This document shows, piece after piece, positions 17,337 through 26,008 of a DNA stretch of 64,000 bases. Position numbers and translations under genes: made by a program. Position 1 is the stretch's first letter, and each line of letters starts with the position of its first letter. The notes below the pieces were generated by a model, which made no database searches, had not been told where the DNA came from, and saw only the letters and a program-made list of their open reading frames with translations. Source of the stretch: Planctomycetota bacterium. GTDB taxonomy: Bacteria > Planctomycetota > PUPC01 > JACPCR01. Location of the stretch: assembly GCA_016179685.1 (NCBI GenBank), contig JACPCR010000059.1, positions 40,338-104,337 on the forward strand. The letters are read 5' to 3'.

Positions 17337-18317
17337 ATGAATTCGAGCGACGAGCCGGTTCGATTTCATGTCGTGCCGAGCGGTGGCCTTTGGAAGGGTT
17401 GGCGCTGGCCTTGTTGCCTTCTGGCGGGGACGGCGCTGCTGGCCGGCGCGGCCTGCGGAGGGCTGGCGAGCGCGCTCCGGGCGGAGGGGCGGCCTCCCCT
17501 GGCGGCAGGATCGATGCCGATGGAGACGTCTCCGAGCGATCTGGGCCGGATGATGCACGACATTCACGTGCTGCGGCAGATTTGGCAGCTTCGCCTGACG
17601 GACGCGCAGGCCGAGGCCTTGCTGGGCCTGGCCGAGAGCCTGGAAGGCGAACGTCAAGGCCTCGTGGGGCCGGGGCTGAAGCCCGAAGCGGCGGCGGTGC
17701 TGAAGAAAATCCGCCAGAGGCTGCTCGAGGACGCCCCGGAGACGGAGATGGGGCCGCTTTTTGAACAGTTGGGCCAGGTCCTCCCGCCGCCGGGCCAGGG
17801 TCAGGGAGAGCCGGGCGCGCCGCCGAATCCGCAGGAGATGGAGACGCGGAGGATGGACATGGCGTGGTCCAAGGCGGGCGAGGCGGTAAAGCTGCTTCAA
17901 GCGGACCAGATCATGCGGCTGCTGGGGGAAGGAGAGGGCGGCGGCAACTTGGCGCACCAGTGGATGGGGCGTCTGTTTCAGGCCCGGGAGAATGCGCCCA
18001 TGCGTGAGCCGGTCCGGCGAGACTTGGAGTGGAAGGTGGGCCGGATGCTGGGCCGGGGTGACGCGGAGCAGGAGCGCGCGGCCCGCGAAGAGGTGGCGGG
18101 CTTGATCGAGCGGACGCTGTCGGCCGAGGAAGGCGAGGCCGCGGCGCGGCCCAGCGAGGTGCTCAAGCAGTTCGAGAAGCTGATCCAGGCGCGCGTCCAC
18201 TCGCCGTTCGAGCTGATGCAGCTTCAGGCGGAGCAGCGGATGCTCGAGTGGCTGATGGAGCCGCGGCTGGCGGAGCTGCTGCGGGAGAAAGCGGCTTTGC
18301 GCGCGGGTGCGGAATGA
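17337..18317 (+). CDS. Membrane-anchored helical protein, unknown function
   Basis: 326 residues, family not recognised. GGAGG lies 10 bases before ATG 17337. Residues about 20-45 (WRWPCCLLAGTALLAGAACGGLASA) form a signal anchor or cleavable signal. The rest is Glu/Gln/Leu-rich and largely helical, with IWQLRLTDAQAEALLGLAESL resembling the Spy/CpxP-type helical repeats that respond to growth under stress, but without their LTxxQ hallmark pair. It follows transaldolase by 49 bases and may be cotranscribed. Location outside the membrane is predicted from the N-terminus. Confidence 0.65.
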   Translation: MNSSDEPVRFHVVPSGGLWKGWRWPCCLLAGTALLAGAACGGLASALRAEGRPPLAAGSMPMETSPSDLGRMMHDIHVLRQIWQLRLTDAQAEALLGLAESLEGERQGLVGPGLKPEAAAVLKKIRQRLLEDAPETEMGPLFEQLGQVLPPPGQGQGEPGAPPNPQEMETRRMDMAWSKAGEAVKLLQADQIMRLLGEGEGGGNLAHQWMGRLFQARENAPMREPVRRDLEWKVGRMLGRGDAEQERAAREEVAGLIERTLSAEEGEAAARPSEVLKQFEKLIQARVHSPFELMQLQAEQRMLEWLMEPRLAELLREKAALRAGAE

Positions 18318-18353
18318 CCGAAGTGGCTTGCGGCCAAAGGCCTCGTGAGTCGC

Positions 18354-18539
18354 CTACCGGCGAAGCCGTTCAGCGGCCCACGATGAATCGTCTGACGACA
18401 GGCGGGGAATAGGCGGCCGCCGATAATCCAGACAAAGGTCATAACGTGCTCGGTCATAGATTTCGGCAAGAAGTTCACCCAGGACCAATAGGGAGGTGCC
18501 TGGTGCAAGATTCGGCAGTTCTTGTGTAGAGGGATTCAC
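18354..18539 (-). pseudogene. Relic of a DUF4058-type protein C-terminus
   Basis: The minus-strand frame reads LAEIYDRARYDLCLDYRRPP followed by IPRLSSDDSSWAAERLRR and a stop, which closely resembles the C-terminal end of DUF4058 proteins of unknown function. Only about 60 residues of an expected 230 or more remain and there is no plausible start, so this is a remnant. It accounts for most of the 275-base gap before the first kinase. Confidence 0.4.
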
Positions 18540-18592
18540 GACGTGGTCATGAATCCTTCCGCGTGACGGCCATCCTCCCTAAAGAGCAAGCC

Positions 18593-21334
18593 TTGGAAAC
18601 CACTTTCACGCTGAAAGACACCTACGAGGTTCAGCAACGGCTGGGCGAAGGCGGTTTCGCCCGCACGTATCTGGCCCGGGACCGGAGGAGCGGCCGGCCG
18701 TGCGTGGTGAAGGAGATTGACCTTGGGAACGTGGAGGACATCAAGACGGAGGAGCTGTTCGAGCGCGAGGCGCGGGTGCTGCGCAACCTCCGCCACCCGC
18801 GCATCCCGGAGTTCATCGATTTCTTCGAGGAGATGGACGACGGCCGCTGCCGGATTTTCCTGGTGCAGGGCTGGGTGGAGGGAAAAAATCTGGCGGACTT
18901 GATGGGTGAGGGCCGTGTCTTCTCGGAGGCGGAGGCCCTCACCATCGGCATCCACGTCGCCGAGGTGCTCGAGTATCTGCACGGGTTCTCGCCGCCCTTC
19001 ATCCATCGGGACATCAAGCCGAGCAACATCATGCTGGGGCCAGACGATGAGGCGCATCTCATCGATTTCGGGGCGGTCAGGGACAAGATGCTGCAGGACC
19101 GGGAGCGGCGCGGCGGAGGCTCGACCCTCGTGGGGACTTATGGCTACATTCCTTACGAGCAGTATCTGGGCCAGGCGCTGCCGGCGTCGGACGTTTACGC
19201 CCTGGGCATGACGCTCATCGTGTTGCTTGCCAGGAAGCAGCCGGTGGATTTCCGGACCTCCGGCATGCGGCCGCTCTTCCAGCCGTTCGTGCGAGTCTCG
19301 CCCGCCTGCCTCCGGCTGCTCGAGAAAGCGGTCGAGCCGGACTGGGAGGCGCGTTACCGGTCGGCGGCCGAGTTTTGCGAGGCGGCCGAGAAGGTGCTGG
19401 CGGGGCCGTCGCCCCAGGAGAAGGCGGCAATGGAGCGGCGTGCGCGCCGCCAGAAGAATCTCTGGATGACCTTGCCGGTCCTGCTGGCGGCCTGCGCGGC
19501 GGTTTGGGGTTGGAGGTTGGCCCGGCCTTTTGCGGGCCCTCGAGAGACGCGTCCGCTGCCACGGACGACCGTTCCCACTCAGGCGCTAGACTCGTCCCTG
19601 CCCGCGGAGTCACCCCCAGCGGACCCGAAGCGCGAAAACTTGCCGAAGGCTGTCTCCGGCACTTTCTTCCGGCATGTTCATCGGCCGGTATGGGCCACGG
19701 CCATCCAGGAAGACCTGGACGGGGACGTCTGGGTGACATCGGGCAACGAGCTGATCCGATATCGCCGCGGGGACGCTGCTTCCCCGGAACTGGTCTTCGA
19801 TCCCGGGATGTTGATGGATGCGGAGATCGCCGACCGGGCTCGGCGTCAGGGAATCCGGTTTTCCGGTTGGGGCCCGATCTCGGCGAGCCTGGCCCGCAGT
19901 TCCAGCGAGATTTGGATCGGGGGGCGTGACGGCGTGCTCTACCGCCTGGCCAGCAAGGGCTGGGAGTGCTTGTGGGGCGCCAGCCGGTCCAAGTACTACG
20001 AGCCGGTCATCGCGTCCATCGCATACCACCGGGGACAGCTCTATGCCGTGAAGTTCGATCTGCCGCTCTGGAACAACGTCATGTGGCGACACCTCTGGCG
20101 ATGGGACGGGGCGCAGAGGGTCTGGATGCTCGAACATCGCTTTGATGGCCCGGTAAAGCTGTACGTGACGCCTTCGGACCGATTTCTCGCCACCATGCCT
20201 TATGGCGTCTGGGAGCAGTCCAGCAGCGGCTGGGTCTGCCTCGCCGGCTTCGACGACCGCAGTGAAAAAAACCAGATCACCGCGCTCACGGAGGATGCTT
20301 CAGGTCATCTCTTCGTGGGGACGGAGGATGGCATCGCTCGCCTGGATGCGAGGGGCGAAGCGTTGGCTCGGGGCCTGCCGGGGGTTCAGATCACGTCCCT
20401 GGCGGTCTCACCCCGCGGCTTTCTGTGGGCCGGCTCGAAGGAACACGGCCTCTGGCTTTGTTCGGATGGGAAATGGCACGGTTACGGCTACGAGCAGGGG
20501 TTGCCGCATAACCACGTCTTCGAGTTGCTGGCGGACCGGCACGGCCAACTCTGGTGCAGCCTCTATGGATTCGGGGGCTCGCTTGTAGCCTCGGAGGAGG
20601 AGGCGGTGAGGGCCGTCACGATGACGCCGAAACCGCTCCGGGCGGCGTCCGAGAACGACCTCCGGGTCCGCCTGGTCACGCCAGAGGGTGGGCCTGGCGG
20701 CCGTGCCTCGCAGGACTTCCAATTCCGCCTGGCCGAAATATCTCGCGGGGTGACCCTGGTCGAGCCGCGGTACATCCGGCGTCAGGAAGACGGGATGAGA
20801 ATCCGCGGACTCGAGACGGGCCGGTATCGCCTGAATCTCTGGTTCGGGCCCTCGTACAACGAATATGCGCCTGGCAACCTGCAGGGGACCATCGATTTCG
20901 ACGTTCCGTTCCGAGAAGCCCCCGAGCTGTCCCTTCCGCTGAAATGGTGCCTCCATCTCTTGTTGCCCGTCAACAACCAGGGGACGATCACGTACGGGAA
21001 GGACCGGGAGACGTGGTATCCCGAAGCGCCCTCCTTCCAGAGCCCGGTCCGGTTCTCCTGGCAGTCCCTGGGCAACGGCGTGACCTATCACTACCGGGTC
21101 AGCCTTCGCCAGAAGGGAAAGGAGAAGGACAAGGACGAGGAACGGGAGGTGCAGGCGGGAACGACGCAGGAGGGCCGGGTGTCGCTCGATCTGTCGCCGA
21201 TCGGCCCCGGGGAGGTTTACCAGTTTTCATTGCGTGCGAAGAGGGGCGAGACGGCCGTCGGGGATCTGCGCATCTGGAGCGTGCAGGGCCACTCGGGCAC
21301 GGACCCGGACCTGAAATTCCGGGTCCGGGATTGA
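18593..21334 (+). CDS. Ser/Thr protein kinase with extracytoplasmic propeller domain
   Basis: Cytoplasmic Hanks-type kinase (residues 11-270): glycine loop GEGGFA 18-23, ATP lysine Lys40, helix-C Glu59, catalytic Asp140 in HRDIKPSN, metal Asp158 in DFG, activation-segment end GTYGYIPYEQ. A membrane span lies near residues 288-306 (TLPVLLAACAAVWGW). Outside it, repeated strands ending in D-G-x-V/L-W-V/I (DGDVWVTSGNEL, EIWIGGRDGVLY, GHLFVGTEDGIARL, GFLWAGS, GQLWCSLYGF) form a propeller like the Reg_prop sensors of hybrid two-component systems, followed by two beta-sandwich-like regions. I start at TTG 18593 because it aligns with the ATG of the paralogue downstream (ETTFTLKDTYEV against QTGSVLKGTYEI) and has AAAGAG 7 bases before; GTG 18563 is the alternative. 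The ligand is unknown. Confidence 0.9.
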   Translation: METTFTLKDTYEVQQRLGEGGFARTYLARDRRSGRPCVVKEIDLGNVEDIKTEELFEREARVLRNLRHPRIPEFIDFFEEMDDGRCRIFLVQGWVEGKNLADLMGEGRVFSEAEALTIGIHVAEVLEYLHGFSPPFIHRDIKPSNIMLGPDDEAHLIDFGAVRDKMLQDRERRGGGSTLVGTYGYIPYEQYLGQALPASDVYALGMTLIVLLARKQPVDFRTSGMRPLFQPFVRVSPACLRLLEKAVEPDWEARYRSAAEFCEAAEKVLAGPSPQEKAAMERRARRQKNLWMTLPVLLAACAAVWGWRLARPFAGPRETRPLPRTTVPTQALDSSLPAESPPADPKRENLPKAVSGTFFRHVHRPVWATAIQEDLDGDVWVTSGNELIRYRRGDAASPELVFDPGMLMDAEIADRARRQGIRFSGWGPISASLARSSSEIWIGGRDGVLYRLASKGWECLWGASRSKYYEPVIASIAYHRGQLYAVKFDLPLWNNVMWRHLWRWDGAQRVWMLEHRFDGPVKLYVTPSDRFLATMPYGVWEQSSSGWVCLAGFDDRSEKNQITALTEDASGHLFVGTEDGIARLDARGEALARGLPGVQITSLAVSPRGFLWAGSKEHGLWLCSDGKWHGYGYEQGLPHNHVFELLADRHGQLWCSLYGFGGSLVASEEEAVRAVTMTPKPLRAASENDLRVRLVTPEGGPGGRASQDFQFRLAEISRGVTLVEPRYIRRQEDGMRIRGLETGRYRLNLWFGPSYNEYAPGNLQGTIDFDVPFREAPELSLPLKWCLHLLLPVNNQGTITYGKDRETWYPEAPSFQSPVRFSWQSLGNGVTYHYRVSLRQKGKEKDKDEEREVQAGTTQEGRVSLDLSPIGPGEVYQFSLRAKRGETAVGDLRIWSVQGHSGTDPDLKFRVRD

Positions 21335-21398
21335 ACCAGAATGATTGTTTAACCACCAGGACACTAAGACACCGAGACACAAAGGCTTTCACAATAAG

Positions 21399-21501
21399 GT
21401 TTCAGGTGTCAGGGAAGTCCCAAGCACCAAGGGCTGATAGGCCATTGCCCCTCGAAAGTCCTGAATCCCCACTGAAACCTGAAACCTGAAACCTGAAACC
21501 T
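21399..21501 (+). repeat. Intergenic repeat with four CTGAAAC tandem units (family D)
   Basis: TTTCAGGTGTCAGG at the left is roughly complementary to four tandem CTGAAAC units at 21472-21499 just before the second kinase start, so the gap can fold. Immediately before it, 21356-21388 holds ACACTAAGACACCGAGACAC, a short interspersed pattern. The last unit lies 7 bases from the ATG, so there is no usual ribosome site for the second kinase. Confidence 0.55.
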
Positions 21502-21506
21502 GTTCC

Positions 21507-24173
21507 ATGCAAACCGGGTCCGTCCTCAAAGGAACTTACGAGATCGAAAGCCCCCTCGGCGAGGGCGGCTTCGCACGAACCTACCGGGCGCGGCATCGGC
21601 AGACCGGGCAACCTTGCGTGGTGAAGGAGATTGATCTGAGCCGTGTGCGGGACGTGAAGACGCACGAACTGTTCGAGCGAGAGGCGCATGTGCTCAAACA
21701 GCTTCAGCATGCCCGGATACCCGGGTTCATCGACTTCTTCGAGGAAGAGGTCGATTCAGGCTGTCGCATCTACCTGGTGCAGGGCTACATCGAGGGCCGG
21801 AATCTGGCCCAACTGGTGCAGGCCGGGCGGCACTTCACGGAGCGCGAGGCGCTCGAGATTGCCTTGGGGGTGCTCGACATCCTGCAATACCTGCACGGCC
21901 TCGACCCGCCCATCATTCACCGGGACCTTAAGCCGAGCAACATTATGCTGGGGGCCGGAGACGATGTGCATCTCATCGATTTCGGAGCGGTGCGGGAGAA
22001 GGTGATGCGCGACCGCGACGCCTTCGGGTTCGGGTTCACCTTTGTCGGCACGTACGGCTACATGGCGTACGAGCAGTATTCGGGTCATGCGCTTCCGGCG
22101 TCCGATCTTTATGCCCTCGGGATGACCCTGATCTTTCTACTTTCGCACAAGGAGCCGACGGACCTCGAGGCCTCGGGCATGAGATTCCAGTTTCGGCCGC
22201 ACGTGAACGTATCGAGCGCGTGCGCGGACCTGATCGAACGAGCGATTGATCCGGACTGGCATCAACGGTATCCATCGGCTGCGGAAATGCGGGCGGACGT
22301 GGAGGGCGTGCTGGCTGGCCGGCCAGTGGCCCGGCGGCAGGCGCCCTGGCGCGGCCGGCGTCTGAAGAGGCTGGCCGCAGGTCTGACAGCGGCGGTGCTT
22401 CTGGGGACCCTTTGGGGGGCGGCCCATCTGACTCGGCCGAGGCCGCCGGCCCGGGGCCCCTCGACCGTGTCGGCATCCGTGCCGCCGGGGCCGACTCCGA
22501 CGGCCGACCGGGAGATTCGGGAGGAATTGCCATCGCGCCCGCCGAAGCCCGTCGAGGCCGTGGCGGGCACCCCTTGGGCGCGCCTGCCGGACTTGGCCAG
22601 CAAGTCCGGCCGCCTCCAAGAAGACTCCGAAGGAAACGTCTGGGTCGGCACCACCAACGAACTCGTGGCCTATCGCGATGGCGATCCGGAGGGGCCCGTC
22701 TGGCAGCTCAATCCATACTTTCTTCCCAGGATGACCGAAGGCAATGGCGCGGTCTGGCGCTCGGGAGGGTGGTCCGGCGTCATGGCTTTTTATGCGGCGC
22801 GGCCAGGAGAGATTTGGGTATCCATTTCCAGGGATGTCGTCTTGCGCAAGAGACGCGGCAAATGGACTGCGCCGGAGTTCCCTTTGAAGGGAATCTCGGA
22901 TTTTACTCCTTACAGAGGAAGGACTTACGTGGCAGGTCTTGGAGGCATCCTCGGCTGGTGGGACGAGTCCGAGGGGGCCGAGGCGGGCCTCAGGCTGGAT
23001 ACGAGCTTCAAGGGTCAGGAAATTTCGGCCCTTTACGCCACAAGGGGTGGCGACCTGCTGGTCGTGACGAGCCGCGATCTGTGGAAGATGGCCGGGAAAG
23101 GTTGGGAAAAGCTAGGCGTCGATCCGGCGTACTGGGGCTACCTCTACAGAGTGGGCGAGGACGCCCAAGGGGCCCTTCTGATCGGTACCCTTCGGGGCAT
23201 CTTCAACATCGGGCCGGGTGACTCCGTGGCCTCCCATGCCCTGGAAAGCATCCCGGTGAGCGGAGGCTTCTCGACCGGGCCCGATGGCGTCTCCTGGGCC
23301 GCCACGACGCAGGGCCTCTATTACCGAAAACCGGGCACCAACGAATGGCTGAAGGAAAAGATGCTGGGCGTGCTTCCAGCCGCCTCCTGCTCCGGGGTGC
23401 TGGCGGACCGGCACGGCCGGGTCTGGTGCGCCGTGAACGGCCGGGGCGTTCTGGTGGCCTGGGCAAAGGAGGTCCTCGAGGCGCAGGCCAGGCCGGCCCC
23501 GGAGACGCTGGCCGCGAGCGACGCGCTGCCCCTGTACGATCTGAAACTTTTCTTCACGTGGGACGGGAGGCCTCTGCACGAGGTGACGGAGGCGACACCC
23601 GAATTTTCGCTAGGCCAGGCACGGACGATGAAGTATGAAAAGAGTCGCTGCCTCGTCGAGGGCGTGCCCGCGGGCGAGCATCACTTCTCCGCCAGAGTGG
23701 GTGGCGAGAACCAGAAATTCACGGATGGAGTGGGCGATTTCCATTACGCCTCGAGCCTGATCATCCCGTATCGCCAAGCTGCTGAATTCGAGGTGCCGCT
23801 CGTACGCTTCATGCACATGCTGTCGCCCCTGGATAACAGCAAGAAAATTCCGCACGCGAGCAACGACTGGGAAGACGCACCCGTGATGAAGAGCCCCGTG
23901 CGGTTTGAATGGGAGGGTTTCGGGCCGGACGCGGAATACGAGTGCCTGATGGGTACGATGGACCTGAATCAGCACAGCTACTGGGACGCCGCGATCGGCA
24001 AGTTTGTCCTGCGCGAGACGAACCTCGTGCTGGACCTGACGCCGAGCCAGGAGAAGGTTCTATACAGCTTGCAGGTGCTGGCCAGAAGGCGCGGCGTCTT
24101 GATCGGCCGCACAGCCTATCATTACCAGAAAGGCGGATTCGGCTGGAACTATTCGTTTCGGGTCTCTCTGTAG
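21507..24173 (+). CDS. Ser/Thr protein kinase with extracytoplasmic propeller domain (paralogue)
   Basis: 888 residues, same layout as the gene before it: Hanks kinase with GEGGFA 18-23, Lys40, catalytic Asp in HRDLKPSN, LIDFG, GTYGYMAYEQ; one membrane span near residues 283-303 (LAAGLTAAVLLGTLWGAAHL); external region with NVWVGTTNEL, EIWVSISRDVVL and GRVWCAVNGRGVLV propeller strands and a C-terminal beta-sandwich-like part. The kinase halves are clearly close while the external halves are much less alike, so the pair arose by tandem duplication and probably sense different ligands. It ends in a stop codon inside a perfect 20-bp hairpin. Substrates are not shown by context; FHA proteins that could read its phosphothreonines lie 23 kb away. 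Confidence 0.9.
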   Translation: MQTGSVLKGTYEIESPLGEGGFARTYRARHRQTGQPCVVKEIDLSRVRDVKTHELFEREAHVLKQLQHARIPGFIDFFEEEVDSGCRIYLVQGYIEGRNLAQLVQAGRHFTEREALEIALGVLDILQYLHGLDPPIIHRDLKPSNIMLGAGDDVHLIDFGAVREKVMRDRDAFGFGFTFVGTYGYMAYEQYSGHALPASDLYALGMTLIFLLSHKEPTDLEASGMRFQFRPHVNVSSACADLIERAIDPDWHQRYPSAAEMRADVEGVLAGRPVARRQAPWRGRRLKRLAAGLTAAVLLGTLWGAAHLTRPRPPARGPSTVSASVPPGPTPTADREIREELPSRPPKPVEAVAGTPWARLPDLASKSGRLQEDSEGNVWVGTTNELVAYRDGDPEGPVWQLNPYFLPRMTEGNGAVWRSGGWSGVMAFYAARPGEIWVSISRDVVLRKRRGKWTAPEFPLKGISDFTPYRGRTYVAGLGGILGWWDESEGAEAGLRLDTSFKGQEISALYATRGGDLLVVTSRDLWKMAGKGWEKLGVDPAYWGYLYRVGEDAQGALLIGTLRGIFNIGPGDSVASHALESIPVSGGFSTGPDGVSWAATTQGLYYRKPGTNEWLKEKMLGVLPAASCSGVLADRHGRVWCAVNGRGVLVAWAKEVLEAQARPAPETLAASDALPLYDLKLFFTWDGRPLHEVTEATPEFSLGQARTMKYEKSRCLVEGVPAGEHHFSARVGGENQKFTDGVGDFHYASSLIIPYRQAAEFEVPLVRFMHMLSPLDNSKKIPHASNDWEDAPVMKSPVRFEWEGFGPDAEYECLMGTMDLNQHSYWDAAIGKFVLRETNLVLDLTPSQEKVLYSLQVLARRRGVLIGRTAYHYQKGGFGWNYSFRVSL

Positions 24174-24221
24174 GCTGTTCCCCCCCGTCCCGACTGCGTC
24201 AGGACGGGGGGGAACAGCCTA
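24171..24221 (+). terminator. Perfect 20-bp hairpin overlapping the stop codon of the second kinase
   Basis: TAGGCTGTTCCCCCCCGTCC at 24171-24190 is exactly mirrored at 24202-24221 with an 11-base loop. The first three bases are the kinase stop codon. There is no T run, so intrinsic termination is not certain, but the stem would be an effective 3' end or block. Confidence 0.6.
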
Positions 24222-24328
24222 ACCCGGATTTCTACCAAGTCGCAACGGCACACTCGATATCCGCCTGTGCAGCAATCCGTTGCAATACAGGCTTTACGCG
24301 GCCTTTCTGGCACCTCGATCCGGGTTAG
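24219..24328. repeat. 110-bp segment with 11-bp terminal inverted repeats
   Basis: CTAACCCGGAT at the left is repeated inverted at 24318-24328, with a further nested pair CAACGG/CCGTTG inside. No coding frame. It is next to the long hairpin and fills the gap before the broken nuclease gene. It may be a small mobile element; no target duplication is evident. Confidence 0.4.
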
Positions 24329-25197
24329 CCCCGAGCGGGAACGACGCAAGTCGTTTGACGGGAATCTTCGCGAAGAGCGAGATCCGTTGGGGCGGGCAGA
24401 GGCTCAGACGGCTGGCGATGGTGCCTACAGCCGGGTTCGTTTCTCGTCCTCTTTCTTTGCGGGCGCCGCGAGCGCCTCGACTTCGCGCCGGAGTTCCGCC
24501 CGTAACTCGGCCTCGCTCGGCAGGTACATCCTGTAGCGGGCGGCAAAGATGGTCTTGCGCTGGTCCGGTCCCAGCGTATAGCGAACCACCGCATCGTTCT
24601 TGTCCGCACAGAGGATCAATCCCAGCGTCGAGTTGTCGCCTTTCGTCCGGCATTCCCGATCATAGTAGTTCACGAACAACTGGAGCTGTCCAAGGTCCTG
24701 ATGCGTCAGTTTGCCGGTCTTGAGGTCGATGATGACGTAGCATTTCAAGGTGATGTGATAGAATACCGGATCGATGTAAAAATGATCGCCGTCAAGGGTC
24801 AACCGTTGCTGCCTGGCCACGAAGGCAAACCCCTTTCCCAATTCGAGCAGGAACGTCTGGAGGTGGTTGATGAGCGCCTCCTCCAGTTCGGACTCGACCA
24901 GCCGCGGCGATTCCGGGAGGCCGAGAAACTCCATCACGACTGGATCCTTGAAGGCGTCGGCCGGTTTCTGGACGTCATGTCCTTTCACGGCCAGCCGCAT
25001 GAGACCCTTCTTGTCCCGGCTCAACGCCAGTCGTTCGTAGAGGAGGCTGTTGATCTGGCGCTCCAGCTCACGGGCCGACCAGTTGTTCTTGACGGCCTCG
25101 ATTTCATAAAAGGCCCGGGCTTCCGGCTTGTCCACGCGCAGGAGTGTGCGATAGTGGGTCCACGAAAGGTTGGAGTGCAAGTACCCCGGTCGCCACG

Positions 25198-25222
25198 ATT
25201 CGCCACGCGGTGCGTGGCGAAT
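25198..25222. repeat. In-gene palindrome 1 of the YhcG-like gene
   Basis: ATTCGCCACGC and GCGTGGCGAAT pair perfectly around a 3-base loop. On the minus strand it encodes IRHAPRGES in frame. Confidence 0.75.
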
Positions 25223-25252
25223 TACGGGGACCTTGTCTTGGCCTGGGGTTAC

Positions 25253-25281
25253 GGATTCTCCACGCATTGCGTGGGGAATCC
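25253..25281. repeat. In-gene palindrome 2 of the YhcG-like gene
   Basis: GGATTCTCCACGC and GCGTGGGGAATCC pair over 13 bases with one wobble around ATT. On the minus strand it encodes IPHAMRGES in frame, a near copy of palindrome 1, 60 bases away. Confidence 0.75.
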
Positions 25282-25560
25282 GACGATCGGCCAGCAAGGC
25301 TGGATAACCCAGGAAAAACTGTCGGATATACCGTAGGTTCTGTACGGAGTAGCCCGCTCCGAAATCCCCCTTCAGACGCATGGCGAGGTCTTCGAGAAGC
25401 CGCTCTCCATGAGCCGGCTCTTGCCTTTCCCTTCTGCTCCTCCTCCACGATTTCCCGCCCGATCAACCAGTTGGCCACGACTTGGGCCGTGTTGACGGAC
25501 CGGGCCGCACCCGCCCTGGCGGACTCGACAATCTCACGGATTCTTGGCAATTGATGGAGC

Positions 25561-26008
25561 TTTTTCTCAGCTCCTCGAGAAATGTAGCTTACCCACGTAC
25601 GGAAGCGCAAGGAGGAAAGCAGGCTCAACCCTCTATGAGTTATTCGAGATGGAATTCCCCTGAGCCATTGCAAGTCGGTTTTGATGCGAACGCTCTTCAT
25701 CAGCCGCCTGTGCCGACGAGACGCAGGTTCGAGCGCAGTGCCCTGCTCCTGTCCAGGAATTCCGCCCTCGCCTCCCTAAAACCGTGTTCGGATGGTCAAA
25801 TCTCAAACGTCTGGACATGGCGAGCGCCTCGCAAAAGGCTCCCGTGGCCCTGAGGTTGGCGGTGATAGGGTTGAGCGCCGGTCGGGGCCGGGGGCTCAAC
25901 GATGAAAATCGGGGGCATAGCCCGGGTGAGCGGTGAGTTTTCACCGGTCGGGAGGTGGAATCCCCTCGCGCTCTTGAGGAATGAAGCGGCGGATGGAGCG
26001 CTCAGAAA
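25561..26008. other. 448-base stretch without a recognisable gene
   Basis: Contains a GTTGAGC/GCTCAAC inverted pair around 25869-25900 and a second TGAGCGGTGAG/TTTTCACCGG region. A minus-strand frame at about 25784-25827 starts MSRRLRFDHPNTVL, faintly like the N-terminus of REP-associated transposases, but does not continue as one. Otherwise I see nothing. Confidence 0.4.

Larger units (their letters stand above)
24425..25560 (-). pseudogene. YhcG-type (DUF1016) PDDEXK nuclease, frameshifted
   Basis: DUF1016/YhcG proteins have an N-terminal helical domain and a C-terminal PDDEXK nuclease. The N-terminal part (IREIVESARAGAARSVNTAQ, ANWLIGREIVEEEQKGKARAG) lies in one frame down to about 25418; the rest (HGERLLEDLAMRLKGDFG, NLRYIRQF, LSWTHYRTLLRVD) continues in another, so one base is gained or lost at the junction. 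The nuclease motif is present downstream: DPVFYHITLKCYVIIDLKTG, with the Asp and Glu/Asp-x-Lys pattern, then GLILCADKND. A short linker before LSWTHYR holds two in-frame palindromes described separately. Broken unless the frameshift is a sequencing error or is bypassed. No partner gene is recognisable. Confidence 0.8.

Noticed and set aside
25784..25827. N-terminus of a REP-associated transposase (MSRRLRFDHPNTVL)
   Set aside because: Only about 14 residues look similar and the frame does not continue into the HUH/Tyr catalytic part, so it cannot be called as the source of the family A hairpins.
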